This document shows, piece by piece, positions 23,765 through 31,549 of a DNA stretch of 33,962 bases. The DNA comes from Acidobacteriaceae bacterium (lineage in GTDB: Bacteria; Acidobacteriota; Terriglobia; Terriglobales; Acidobacteriaceae). The notes below the pieces were generated by a model, which worked only from the letters and a program-made list of their open reading frames with translations, did no database searches and was not told the origin of the DNA. The stretch covers positions 1-33,962 of the forward strand of contig DAIDLI010000146.1 in assembly GCA_027449545.1 (NCBI GenBank). The letters are read 5' to 3'. The translations under genes were made by a program, and so were the position numbers. Numbering within the stretch: position 1 is the first letter of the stretch; the number at the start of each line of letters is the position of its first letter.

Positions 23765-24684
23765 GAACGTTCCTTGAGCTGCTGTTTTGCTTCTTTCCAC
23801 AGGGCTTCCAGCTGTTCGGGCGAAAGTTCTTCCAACGGCAGCGGCGCAACCTTCTCCATGATCCGGAACCGCTCGCGAAAACGTCGGTTACAACCGCGCA
23901 GCGCCATCTCCGCGTCCACGCCAAGATGCCGCCCCAAGTTGACCACGGTGAATAAAAGGTCGCCCAACTCTGCCTCGACCGCGGGGTTCTGTGTCGCGTC
24001 GCCGCGCTCCGCCTCCGCCTGCAACTCGGCGGTCTCCTCGGCAACCTTCGGCAGCAGATCACGCCACGCCGGCCAGTCGAAGCCCGCTTTACTCGCCTTC
24101 GCACCCAACTTAGCGGCCTCCGTCAAAGCCGGCATGGCGCGAAGAACCCCGTCGAGCCGGGAAACCGGAAGATTTTGCACCGCGGACGTCTGCGCTGTAA
24201 GTGACGCCTTCTCCGCCGCCTTGATCTCATCCCAGTTGCGCAGCACGGCCGCCGACGAGCCCTGCACCTCGGCATCGACGTCCGCGCGGTTGCCGGCTGC
24301 TCGCGCCGCCTCGTCGCCAAAGACATGCGGGTGTCGCCGGATCAGCTTGCGGTTGAGATGCTGGAGCACATCAGAGATCGTGAAGTGCCCCTCGTTGGCC
24401 GCCATCTCCGCGTAGAACAGCACCTGCAGCAGCAGGTCACCCAGTTCTTCCGCCAGGTGCGGAAAGTCGCGGCGCTCGATCGCATCGAACACCTCGTAGG
24501 CTTCTTCCAGGGTGTATTTGCGAATGGTGTCGAAGGTCTGCTCACGGTCCCAGGGGCATCCGCCAGGGGCGCGCAGCCGCGTCATGATGGCGGCACTTTC
24601 GCTGAAGAGCTTCCCCGCCTGATCCGGATCCGTTCCTCGCGCTGGACCAGCTGCGGGCTTCGAGCTGTCTTGCGTCCTGTCCAT
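23761..24684 (-). CDS. mazG: Nucleoside triphosphate pyrophosphohydrolase MazG
   Basis: MazG hydrolyses nucleoside triphosphates to monophosphates and pyrophosphate and can lower ppGpp or remove aberrant nucleotides. The 307-residue product has two MazG domains: the first with RLRAPGGCPWDREQTFDTI, YTLEEAYEVFDAIERRDF and LAEELGDLLLQVLFYAEMA (EExxE and ExxD metal motifs), the second with VAEETAELQAEAERGD and VEAELGDLLFTVVNLGRHLG. The ATG at 24684 is preferred over an upstream frame extension because TAAACT (24692-24697) lies seven bases before it, suggesting a leaderless transcript. It heads the mazG-GNAT-menC-asmA group and is divergent from the prepilin peptidase gene. Confidence 0.94.
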   Translation of the reverse strand: MDRTQDSSKPAAGPARGTDPDQAGKLFSESAAIMTRLRAPGGCPWDREQTFDTIRKYTLEEAYEVFDAIERRDFPHLAEELGDLLLQVLFYAEMAANEGHFTISDVLQHLNRKLIRRHPHVFGDEAARAAGNRADVDAEVQGSSAAVLRNWDEIKAAEKASLTAQTSAVQNLPVSRLDGVLRAMPALTEAAKLGAKASKAGFDWPAWRDLLPKVAEETAELQAEAERGDATQNPAVEAELGDLLFTVVNLGRHLGVDAEMALRGCNRRFRERFRIMEKVAPLPLEELSPEQLEALWKEAKQQLKERS

Positions 24685-24691
24685 GTTACTC

Positions 24692-24697
24692 AGTTTA
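24692..24697 (-). promoter_or_regulatory. Candidate -10 box for leaderless mazG
   Basis: On the minus strand TAAACT ends seven bases before the mazG ATG, so transcription would begin at or near the start codon. No ribosome binding site and no clear -35 box are seen. Confidence 0.35.
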
Positions 24698-24818
24698 CCC
24701 GTGCAAAGAATTGCGCCTTTCGGGTGCATGCCGCTGCACCGAATTCCTGTATCTCAGCCATTAGCCGGGAGAGAGCGCTGAAAGGGCTGCGTCCGCTAAA
24801 TCCCTGCCGACAAGAGGA

Positions 24819-24824
24819 TATACT
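24819..24824 (+). promoter_or_regulatory. Candidate -10 box for prepilin peptidase gene
   Basis: TATACT (GAGGATATACTCG) lies 11 bases before the ATG at 24836, so the leader would be only about five bases. No -35 box is evident. Confidence 0.45.
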
Positions 24825-24835
24825 CGATTCACTTG

Positions 24836-25750
24836 ATGATCGCCATTCTGGTTACCGCATTCGCAGGGATTCTCGGCCTCGCCTTCGGCAGCTTCCTCAA
24901 TGTCTGCGCTACGCGCATGCCGGAAGACGAGAGCATCGTCGTCCCGCGCTCCCACTGCCGCACCTGCGGTCGCGCATTGCCGTGGCACGAAAATGTCCCG
25001 CTGGCCAGTTGGATCGCCCTGCGGGGCCGCTGCCGCGGCTGCGGAACCTGGATCGGCTGGCGGCTTCCCATGGTGGAATTTGGGGTAGGCTTCACCTGGG
25101 CCGTGGCGGCCTGGCAGGCCATGCCGGCCCTGCTGCTGCCGGGATGGTCGGCGACCAGCATCTTCGACGCCATTCTCTTTGCAGTGGAGAAGATGATCCT
25201 CTGCTGGCTGTTGATCCTGCTGGCGGTGCTGGACGCAGAGCACTTCTGGCTGCCGGACCGGCTCACCGTGGGCGGCGCGATTCTCGGCCTGCCGTTCTTT
25301 TTCCTCAATATTGCCGCACGCTGGATCTGGCCCTTCGACCCGCTGGAGAACTCCAGCGGATGGTACTCCCAGCGTTCGCACATCTACTCGTCCATCCTGC
25401 ACTGGATGTTCGGTCTGCTGGCGCTTCCTGTCTTCCTGCTGTTTACCCGCTGGGCCTATCGCATGGTGCGGCGTCGCGAAGGCATGGGCCTCGGGGACGC
25501 CAAGCTCATGCTGCTCATCGCCGTCTGGCTGGGGCTCGATCACTCTCTGCTGGCCTTTGTGTTGGGGGTGTTTCTGGGCGCCATGGTGGCGATAGTGATG
25601 CTGTTCAGGAAGCCCAGGACAGCCGAGAAGGATTCCTGGGCTCTGACCCGTCTGCCGCTGGGAACCTGCCTGGCAGTGGGGGGCATCGTCAGCGCCCTTT
25701 GGGGCACGCCGCTGATTCACGCCTATCTGGAAGCCGCAGGGTTCTTCTGA
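24836..25750 (+). CDS. pilD: Type IV prepilin peptidase (A24 family)
   Basis: This membrane peptidase cleaves leader peptides of type IV prepilins and pseudopilins and usually N-methylates the new N-terminus. The 304-residue product has the N-terminal helix GLAFGSFLNVCATRMPEDES, two zinc-type pairs HCRTCG and RCRGCG (about residues 42-62) in the cytoplasmic methyltransferase domain, the first catalytic Asp in LLAVLDAEHFWLPD (about 135) and the second in the signature GMGLGDAKLMLL (about 220). About eight membrane helices follow. The start codon ATG at 24836 is preferred over an adjacent TTG. No pilin or secretion genes are adjacent; it converges on the TPR gene nine bases away. Confidence 0.93.
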   Translation: MIAILVTAFAGILGLAFGSFLNVCATRMPEDESIVVPRSHCRTCGRALPWHENVPLASWIALRGRCRGCGTWIGWRLPMVEFGVGFTWAVAAWQAMPALLLPGWSATSIFDAILFAVEKMILCWLLILLAVLDAEHFWLPDRLTVGGAILGLPFFFLNIAARWIWPFDPLENSSGWYSQRSHIYSSILHWMFGLLALPVFLLFTRWAYRMVRRREGMGLGDAKLMLLIAVWLGLDHSLLAFVLGVFLGAMVAIVMLFRKPRTAEKDSWALTRLPLGTCLAVGGIVSALWGTPLIHAYLEAAGFF

Positions 25751-25759
25751 GACGGGGGC

Positions 25760-26455
25760 CTACTTGGCGTTGGCCAGCTCCGGATCGCGGAGCGCCTTCT
25801 TGGCTTGCTTGGCGCGGTGGCTATCCGGGTCGTACTCCATCACCTTGAGATAGTTTTCGCGCGCCGCGGCAAACTGCCCCAGGTGGCGCTGGCACTCCGC
25901 CATGCCCCAGTACACCTCGGGGTTCTCGGGGTCCAGCACCAGCGCGGACTGGAAGCGGGACAGGGCGCCGCGCCAATCCTGGATATCCATGTAATAGTTG
26001 CCGACGCTGATGTCCTGTTTGGGCGTCTCCTTGGGCATGGAGAAGTCGGCGCTATCGCCCTTTTTCCTGCGCCCCCGCGGCTCCGGCGGAGGGGTGGTGA
26101 TGTTGGAGATCCCCGACTGGCTGGAGCTGAATCCGTCGGATCCCTGCTCCTGAGCGGGCATCTCCTCTTCGGGACTGCGCACCGGATCGCTATCGACCGC
26201 CGGAGCGGCTCCGGCACCCACACCCGCTCCATCCATTGCGGGAATATCCGGCATGTTCCGAGACGGCATGACCGGAACATTGGTCTCGCTTTCCGGGAAG
26301 GGATTGCCGCCACTCGGCGCGGATGGCGTCTGCCCGTTCTGCTTGGGCTGGCTGGTCTGCGCCGAGCCCCCATTCTGAGCCCACAGCACGGGGACACCGG
26401 CAGCGAGGCACCCGCTCAACAGCAGCACAACTTCGAATCCCGCTCTCCTCCGCAT
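25760..26455 (-). CDS. Exported TPR-repeat protein
   Basis: The 231-residue product starts MRRRAGFEVVLLLSGCLAAG and carries a signal sequence. Either signal peptidase I cuts after VLWA or LSGC (Cys16) acts as a lipobox; the hydrophobic part extends past the cysteine, so a secreted form is slightly favoured. A low-complexity Pro/Gly/Ser/Gln-rich stretch (about 28-135) is followed by about two tetratricopeptide repeats: SVGNYYMDIQDWRGALSRFQ with SALVLDPENPEVYWGMAECQ, then RHLGQFAAARENYLKVMEYD. Such proteins usually mediate protein contacts in the envelope. GGGAAG precedes the ATG at 26455. The frame opens further upstream but without signal features. Function unknown. Confidence 0.75.
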   Translation of the reverse strand: MRRRAGFEVVLLLSGCLAAGVPVLWAQNGGSAQTSQPKQNGQTPSAPSGGNPFPESETNVPVMPSRNMPDIPAMDGAGVGAGAAPAVDSDPVRSPEEEMPAQEQGSDGFSSSQSGISNITTPPPEPRGRRKKGDSADFSMPKETPKQDISVGNYYMDIQDWRGALSRFQSALVLDPENPEVYWGMAECQRHLGQFAAARENYLKVMEYDPDSHRAKQAKKALRDPELANAK

Positions 26456-26487
26456 CTTCCCTGCCCCTCCGCGCGGCCCCGGGATGC

Positions 26488-26493
26488 TACGAT
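26488..26493 (+). promoter_or_regulatory. Candidate -10 box for the SET-domain gene
   Basis: TACGAT in GGATGCTACGATGCGG lies 57 bases before the ATG at 26551, in the divergent gap to the TPR gene. No -35 box is clear. Confidence 0.3.
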
Positions 26494-26550
26494 GCGGTCC
26501 AGAGGGTTGCACCGCATCCTCATCTCCAAGGAAAAGCATCGCACATTTCA

Positions 26551-27015
26551 ATGGGTATTATCATTCGCTCCTCCGCCATCCACGCCGCCGGCTGCTATAC
26601 CACTTCCGCGATCCGCAAAGGCGCCCGCGTGGCCGAGTACTTCGGCCACAAAATGACCAAGGACCAGGCGGACGAGCGCTACGAGGCCTCGCCGATCACC
26701 TACCTGTTTTGACTGGGGGACGGCTCAATGGTCATCGACGGCCCCTCCGCCGCCATGTTCATTAACCATAGCTGCTCGCCCAATTGTGAGACCGAGGAGA
26801 TTCGCGGCCGCGTCTGGATCAAGGCCATCCGCGATATCGCCGCCGGCGAAGAGATCACCTACGACTACTGCCTCTACGACGGGGCCGACGACGATCACGC
26901 CCACTGCAACTGTGGCACTCGGAAATGCCGCGGCACCATGTACTCCAATACGGAGATGCGCAAGCGCAAGCCGGTTGCGAAGAGCCGCCCCAAGAGCCCT
27001 TCTGAGCGAGCTTAA
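26551..27015 (+). pseudogene. SET-domain lysine methyltransferase-like gene with one in-frame TGA
   Basis: SET domains transfer methyl groups from S-adenosylmethionine to protein lysines. The frame starts MGIIIRSSAIHAAGCYTTSA with IRKGARVAEYFGHKMTKDQA, then ITYLF followed by TGA at 26710-26712. The same frame continues LGDGSMVIDGPSAAMFINHS with CSPNCE, then AGEEITYDYCLYDG and the post-SET-like CNCGTRKCRGTMY (Cys cluster). RFINHSC-type and GEEITYDY motifs are the catalytic SET signatures, so both halves belong to one domain of 154 codons. The stop lies at a variable position between two beta strands; a single substitution (for example from GGA, TCA, TGC or TGG) would restore it, while compensating length errors in TTTT and GGGGG are a less likely route. 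ATG at 26551 lacks a good ribosome binding site. May be a recent mutation or sequencing error. Confidence 0.82.
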
Positions 27016-27124
27016 CCAGACCAACTGTGGGAGCCGAGGCGCTGTTTTCGGGCGTGGGAGACCACGTTCGCAGCCAGCCGCGTGCCGGACCATCTCTCCG
27101 TACCACTTCCCCCGCCGCAAGAAT

Positions 27125-27130
27125 TACAAT
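27125..27130 (+). promoter_or_regulatory. Candidate -10 box for dnaX
   Basis: TACAAT in GAATTACAATCGCC lies 48 bases before the dnaX ATG, giving a leader of about 40 bases that includes the GGGAG ribosome binding site. The same hexamer and flank (TTACAATCG) precede ribA. Confidence 0.45.
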
Positions 27131-27178
27131 CGCCTCTAGACCGCCTCCATTTTTGGCGATTTACGGGAGCACGCGCAC

Positions 27179-29209
27179 ATGGGTTATCAGGTTCTGGCTC
27201 GCAAATACCGTCCGCAGCGGTTTGCCGACGTGGCTGGCCAGGACCACGTCACCGGCACACTGATGAATGCCCTTCGCCAGGACCGCACGGCGCACGGCTA
27301 CATCTTTTCGGGGCATCGTGGTATCGGCAAGACGACTATTGCACGCATCCTGGCGCAGGCGCTCAACTGCCGCAAAGAAGTCGGCTCAGCCGAGCGCCCC
27401 GATCCAGAGCCCTGCGGCGTCTGCGACTCCTGCGTGGAGATTCGCCAAGGCAATGCCGTGGATGTCATCGAGATCGACGCCGCGACCAATCGCGGCATCG
27501 ATGAGATTCGCGAACTGCGCGATGCGGCCCGCTACTCGCCCGCCCGCGATCGCTACAAGATCTACATCCTGGACGAGGCCCACCAGATCACGGACGCGGC
27601 GTTCAATGCCCTGCTCAAGACCCTTGAGGAGCCGCCTGCGCACGTCATCTTCATGATGGCGACCACCGAGCCCGAAAACATTCCGCAGACCATCCGCTCG
27701 CGCTGCCAGCATTTCAGCTTTCATGCGGTTAAATTCGACGACATTCTCAATCAACTCCGCATGATCGCCCAAGCCGAGCAGGTCACCGCCGAAGACGCGG
27801 CCCTGGCGTTGCTGGCCGAAGCCGGCGACGGTTCGATGCGTGACGCGCTCTCCATCATGGACCAGGCCATCGCCTCCGCGCCCGTCGAAGATGGCCGGCC
27901 GGTGCTCTCTGCCGCGCAGATTCGCGACCTGATGGGCTCGGTGCCCAACGCGGTGTTCGAGCGTTTGCTGGAAGCGGTGGCCCAGGGCCAGAGCGCCGAA
28001 TTGATGGAGCAGCTCAACACTCTTCTGAACGCCGGCCACAGCCCTTCGTCGCTGGCCCGGCAGATGGTCCGATACCTGCGCAACACGCTGATGGCCAAGC
28101 TCGCCGGCGAACATACGGAACTGCTCCAAATCTCCGCGGATGAGCGGGCTCGGGCCGCCCGGACCGCCATGCTCTTCAGCGAAGAGGAGATCACGCGCAA
28201 CCTCCAGATCGTGCTGCGCACATTCGACGACCTGAACTATCGCCAGGAACAGCGGTTCCATCTCGAATTAGGCATTCTCAAGCTCATCCACGCCCAGCGC
28301 CTGCTGCCGATCGAGGAACTGCTCAGCGGCGTCGCAACTGGGGTTGCCGGACGGAACTCCTCTGCACCCGCACCAGTGCCCGCCCGCTCGCCAGCGCCCT
28401 CGCCGCGTCAGGCGGCGGCGCAACCTTCCCGGCCAGCACCACCTGCGCCTTCCAATTCGCCCTTCGGCCCATCCGGCGGCTGGGGCCCCGGTTCTTCGAG
28501 CAAGATGAGCGCCCAGCCCGTACCGGTTGCCATAGTGGAGCAGCCGGCGCCGGCGGCAGTTGCGGATGGTCCGGTGCCGATCGCAGTTGCCGCGCAAGCA
28601 GTTGCCGCGCAATCTGCTCCGGCACAAATCATGGAGCGGCCGGCGTCCATTACGGCTGTTGCGCCTGTACCGGTTGCTGCGGCGCCTTCGATCCCAGTGC
28701 CTGCTCCGCAACCCCCTGGGCCTTTCCCGGCGGTCTCCGCTCCAACCCCAGGTCTTGCCGAAACTGCGCCGCTCACCGAAGGAGCGCTGGCCAAGGCGCC
28801 GGAACCTGCGCCCGCCACGTCCACTGAGGTCGGCGCACTGCAGACCGCCATCACCACCGCTCTCGGCGAAGGCGGCCATGCCTCCGCAGCCGAACTGCTC
28901 TCCGGAGCCGCCTGGATCATGGACGGCGCCAGCATCCGCATTGAGGTCCCCGGCATGGGCAAGAAGATGCTGGCCCTCACCGTCAACGCCGCAGCCGAAA
29001 AGATCATCCGCCAGGAACTGCAGCGGCTCAATGCGCCCACGCGTTTTATGGTCGTGCCGGGCACCGGGACGGCAGCCGTCAGCACCAGCTCCGCCAAGCC
29101 CCTCGCGGGCAGCATTCAGGAGGCGGCTCTGGCCAATCCCCTGGTGAACCGCGCCCGAGAGATCTTCAACGCCGAAGTGCGAAGCGTGGTTGACCTGAGG
29201 CAGAAATAG
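27179..29209 (+). CDS. dnaX: DNA polymerase III subunit gamma/tau
   Basis: DnaX is the clamp-loader ATPase of the replicative polymerase. The 676-residue product begins YQVLARKYRPQRFADVAGQD and has Walker A GHRGIGKTT (residues 45-53), zinc cysteines Cys64, 79, 82 and 85, Walker B/DEAH at 132-135 and the sensor SRC motif (174-176). The clamp-loader domains run to about 380. A long Ala/Pro-rich linker (about 385-550, with repeated P-A-P-V and VPVAI units) is followed by a tau-like C-terminal domain from about 560. I see no AAAAAAG-type slippery sequence, so a frameshift-made gamma form is not suggested. It is the first gene of dnaX-ybaB-recR. Confidence 0.95.
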   Translation: MGYQVLARKYRPQRFADVAGQDHVTGTLMNALRQDRTAHGYIFSGHRGIGKTTIARILAQALNCRKEVGSAERPDPEPCGVCDSCVEIRQGNAVDVIEIDAATNRGIDEIRELRDAARYSPARDRYKIYILDEAHQITDAAFNALLKTLEEPPAHVIFMMATTEPENIPQTIRSRCQHFSFHAVKFDDILNQLRMIAQAEQVTAEDAALALLAEAGDGSMRDALSIMDQAIASAPVEDGRPVLSAAQIRDLMGSVPNAVFERLLEAVAQGQSAELMEQLNTLLNAGHSPSSLARQMVRYLRNTLMAKLAGEHTELLQISADERARAARTAMLFSEEEITRNLQIVLRTFDDLNYRQEQRFHLELGILKLIHAQRLLPIEELLSGVATGVAGRNSSAPAPVPARSPAPSPRQAAAQPSRPAPPAPSNSPFGPSGGWGPGSSSKMSAQPVPVAIVEQPAPAAVADGPVPIAVAAQAVAAQSAPAQIMERPASITAVAPVPVAAAPSIPVPAPQPPGPFPAVSAPTPGLAETAPLTEGALAKAPEPAPATSTEVGALQTAITTALGEGGHASAAELLSGAAWIMDGASIRIEVPGMGKKMLALTVNAAAEKIIRQELQRLNAPTRFMVVPGTGTAAVSTSSAKPLAGSIQEAALANPLVNRAREIFNAEVRSVVDLRQK

Positions 29210-29248
29210 CTACAGGATTCGTCGCCCAAGTGGCGAGGAGAAATAGAG

Positions 29249-29578
29249 ATGTTCAACCCCGGCAAAATCTCCGAGATGCTCTCCAAAGCCAACCAGATGC
29301 AGGAGGAGGTCCAGCGCAAACTGGGCGAAGCTGTGGTCGAAGCCACGAGCGGCGGAGGCGCCGTCACTGCGCGGCTGAATGGCAGGAAGGAACTACTGAA
29401 GCTCCGCATCGACCCTTCCGCGGTGCTCAGTCTCAGCGGCAATCAGGCCGACGTGGAGATGCTCGAGGACCTGATCGTCGCGGCGGTGAACGAGGCCGGG
29501 CGCAAGGCCGATGAGGTCATCAAGTCCAGCATGCAGGGCCTGCTGGGCGGCCTCAAGATTCCCGGCCTCAACGACTGA
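29249..29578 (+). CDS. ybaB: Nucleoid-associated protein YbaB/EbfC family
   Basis: YbaB/EbfC proteins are small DNA-binding dimers associated with the nucleoid. The 109-residue product starts MFNPGKISEMLSKANQMQEE, has the amphipathic first helix, the central GGGAVTARLNGRKELLKLRI strand pair and the VEMLEDLIVAAVNEAGRKAD helix, ending GLLGGLKIPGL, all family-typical. Length is normal. GGAG lies nine bases before the ATG. It lies between dnaX and recR, the classical order, and probably shares their transcript. Confidence 0.95.
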   Translation: MFNPGKISEMLSKANQMQEEVQRKLGEAVVEATSGGGAVTARLNGRKELLKLRIDPSAVLSLSGNQADVEMLEDLIVAAVNEAGRKADEVIKSSMQGLLGGLKIPGLND

Positions 29579-29609
29579 CACCAACGCCGGAGTTCCACGG
29601 AGGCTTACT

Positions 29610-30209
29610 TTGCCACGTTTTGCCGAGCCCATGGCCAGGCTCATCGAAGAGCTGAAGAAACTTCCCGGAGTGGGCGGCAAGACCGCGCAGCGCTATGCCT
29701 TTCATCTCCTGCGCTCCAGCGACGAAGACGCTGCCGCGCTGGCCGACGCCGTACGCAGTCTCAAGGCCAGCCTGCGTCTGTGCTCCCTCTGCAACAACGT
29801 TACCGATGTCGATCCCTGCGCCTACTGTGCCAGCCCGACCCGAAATCATCGCCAGGTCTGCGTGGTTGAGGAGCCGACCAATATCGACACCATCGAGCGC
29901 ACCCGCGCCTACCAGGGCGTTTATCACGTTCTCCATGGCACCCTGTCGCCGCTGCACGGCGTGGGCCCCGATCAGCTCCGCACGCGCTCGCTGGCCGCCC
30001 GCATCGAGCAGGGCGAAGTGGACGAGGTGATCCTAGCCACCAGCCCCACTCTGGAGGGCGAGGCCACCGCCAACTGGCTGGCAACTGCGTTGCGCAAGCC
30101 TTCGGTGAAGATTACACGGATCGCAACAGGCGTCCCCGCCGGCAGCGACATCGAGTACGCCGACGAAGTCACAATGTCCCGCGCCCTCGAAGGCCGCCGC
30201 GACCTCTAA
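29610..30209 (+). CDS. recR: Recombination protein RecR
   Basis: RecR acts with RecO (and RecF) to load RecA at single-stranded gaps. Read from a TTG start at 29610 the product has 199 residues, the normal length, and begins MPRFAEPMARLIEELKKLPG, matching the conserved family N-terminus; GGAGG lies six bases before the TTG, whereas the first in-frame ATG (29631) would remove conserved residues and has no such site. A helix-hairpin-helix (PGVGGKTAQRYAFHLL), a zinc motif (Cys58, 61, 70, 73) and a Toprim domain (VVEEPTNIDTIERT, then EVDEVILATSPTLEGEATA) follow. The start codon is the only unusual feature. Confidence 0.95.
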   Translation: MPRFAEPMARLIEELKKLPGVGGKTAQRYAFHLLRSSDEDAAALADAVRSLKASLRLCSLCNNVTDVDPCAYCASPTRNHRQVCVVEEPTNIDTIERTRAYQGVYHVLHGTLSPLHGVGPDQLRTRSLAARIEQGEVDEVILATSPTLEGEATANWLATALRKPSVKITRIATGVPAGSDIEYADEVTMSRALEGRRDL

Positions 30210-30262
30210 GCACCCGCTTCGACCTTCTTCTTTTTTGATAGCTCCGCCGCTGGCCAAGGCCT

Positions 30263-30268
30263 TATAAT
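30263..30268 (+). promoter_or_regulatory. Consensus -10 box of the sugar-acid operon
   Basis: A perfect TATAAT lies 71 bases before the kinase ATG. A TTGATA (30235-30240) upstream is 22 bases away, longer than normal, so the promoter may need an activator or use the -10 alone. The palindrome at 30271-30285 covers the expected transcription start. Confidence 0.6.
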
Positions 30269-30270
30269 CG

Positions 30271-30285
30271 ACCTGTCCGACAGGT
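30271..30285. promoter_or_regulatory. Operator-like perfect palindrome over the transcription start
   Basis: ACCTGTC, one central C, then GACAGGT form a perfect inverted repeat of 7+1+7 bases, starting two bases after the TATAAT box. A repressor bound here would block initiation. The form resembles sites of GntR/FCD-type regulators of sugar-acid genes, but no regulator gene lies in the window and the regulator is unknown. Confidence 0.55.
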
Positions 30286-30339
30286 TTCCAAAAGGCCCGG
30301 AAACTCTGGCCACCGCTGTGCATTACAGTATCTTTGATC

Positions 30340-31437
30340 ATGAATCCAATCTCTGTTCCTTCTCACTCCTGCCGCTGGGATTCATTGAGCCTTGGCGAAG
30401 TCATGCTGCGTCTCGATCCCGCCGAAAGCCGCATCCACACCACCCGCCATTTCCAGGTATGGGAAGGCGGCGGTGAATACAACGTGGCGCGCGGCTTGCG
30501 CCGGTGCTTCGGTCTTCGCACCGGAATTGTTACGGCTCTCGCAGACAACCCGGTGGGCCGGCTCGTAGAAGATTTCATTCTTCAGGGCGGAGTCGACACT
30601 TCCCTGCTCCGGTGGGTGCCCTACGATGGCGTGGGCCGCACCGTCCGCAATGGCCTCAACTTCACCGAGCGCGGCTATGGAGTGCGCGGGGCGGTGGGCT
30701 GCTCCGATCGCGGCAATACCGCCATCAGCCAGGTGAAGGCCGGTGACTTTGACTGGAGCAGTATCTTTGGCGAGCAGAACGGCACCCGGTGGTTCCACAC
30801 CGGCGGCATCTTCGCGGCGCTCTCCGCCTCTACGGCCGAAGTCGCGGCCGAGGCGATGGATGCTGCGCGACGGCATGGCACGCCTGTTTCTTATGACCTG
30901 AATTATCGCGACTCGCTCTGGAAGTCGATCGGCGGCAAAGCCAAAGCGCAGGAAGTCAATCGCGAACTGGTGCGCAGGGTTGATCTGCTGCTCGGCAACG
31001 AAGAAGATTTCTCTGCCATGCTCGGTGTCAAGATCAAAGGGGTCAGCGACGAGTTCACCGAGCTGCCCATCGATAGTTACGCGGAGATGCTGCGCGAACT
31101 GGCCGCTGCCTACCCCAACCTCAAGCTCGTGGCGAGCACGCTGCGCACCGCGCATACCGCCAGCCGCAACGCCTGGGGAGCGATCGCGCTCTACGAGGAC
31201 AAAATCGTGCACGTAGCCCAGCGCGATATCGATATTCTGGATCGCGTAGGCGGCGGCGACAGCTTTGCCTCCGGGCTCATCTATGGCTTGCTCGCTGGCA
31301 AGGGCATCGATTACGCCGTTCGCTGCGGCGTCGCGCATGGCGCCCTGGCCATGACCACGCCGGGCGATACCAGCATGGCCACACTGGCCGAGGTGGAACG
31401 CGCCATCAAGGGCGGTACCGCTCGTATCGCGCGGTAA
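30340..31437 (+). CDS. kdgK: PfkB-family sugar kinase, probable 2-dehydro-3-deoxygluconokinase
   Basis: KdgK phosphorylates 2-keto-3-deoxygluconate (KDG) to KDPG, the substrate of the aldolase encoded next. The 365-residue product has the PfkB N-terminal motif LGEVMLRLDP (about residues 19-27), EGGGEYNVARGLRRCFGLRT (about 42-61) and the C-terminal signature DRVGGGDSFASG with catalytic Asp307. It is somewhat longer than typical KdgK (310-340). Start at the ATG at 30340; a TTG two codons upstream is less likely. Pairing with a KDPG aldolase supports KDG kinase, but PfkB specificity is not readable with certainty. Confidence 0.8.
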   Translation: MNPISVPSHSCRWDSLSLGEVMLRLDPAESRIHTTRHFQVWEGGGEYNVARGLRRCFGLRTGIVTALADNPVGRLVEDFILQGGVDTSLLRWVPYDGVGRTVRNGLNFTERGYGVRGAVGCSDRGNTAISQVKAGDFDWSSIFGEQNGTRWFHTGGIFAALSASTAEVAAEAMDAARRHGTPVSYDLNYRDSLWKSIGGKAKAQEVNRELVRRVDLLLGNEEDFSAMLGVKIKGVSDEFTELPIDSYAEMLRELAAAYPNLKLVASTLRTAHTASRNAWGAIALYEDKIVHVAQRDIDILDRVGGGDSFASGLIYGLLAGKGIDYAVRCGVAHGALAMTTPGDTSMATLAEVERAIKGGTARIAR

Positions 31438-31443
31438 AGGTTC

Positions 31444-31502
31444 GCTTCGAGAGACGAAGCCAGTAGCTTGCGGCCAGGAACTACCGGATACAACCTACTG
31501 GC
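31444..31502 (+). other. Two hairpins in the kdgK-eda gap
   Basis: GCTTCG (31444-31449) pairs with CGAAGC (31455-31460) over a five-base loop; GCCAGTAG (31459-31466) pairs with CTACTGGC (31495-31502) around 28 bases. Arms share bases, so the two are alternatives. No T run follows. They may help mRNA processing or partial termination inside the operon. Confidence 0.35.
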
Positions 31503-31549
31503 TGCACGCCTTACGGGATCGGGTCAGCATTCGTGCCAAGGAGAAAGAG

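Noticed and set aside
26710..26712. Selenocysteine at the TGA of the SET gene
   Set aside because: SET proteins do not use selenocysteine here, the position is not catalytic, and I see no convincing SECIS-like hairpin directly downstream.
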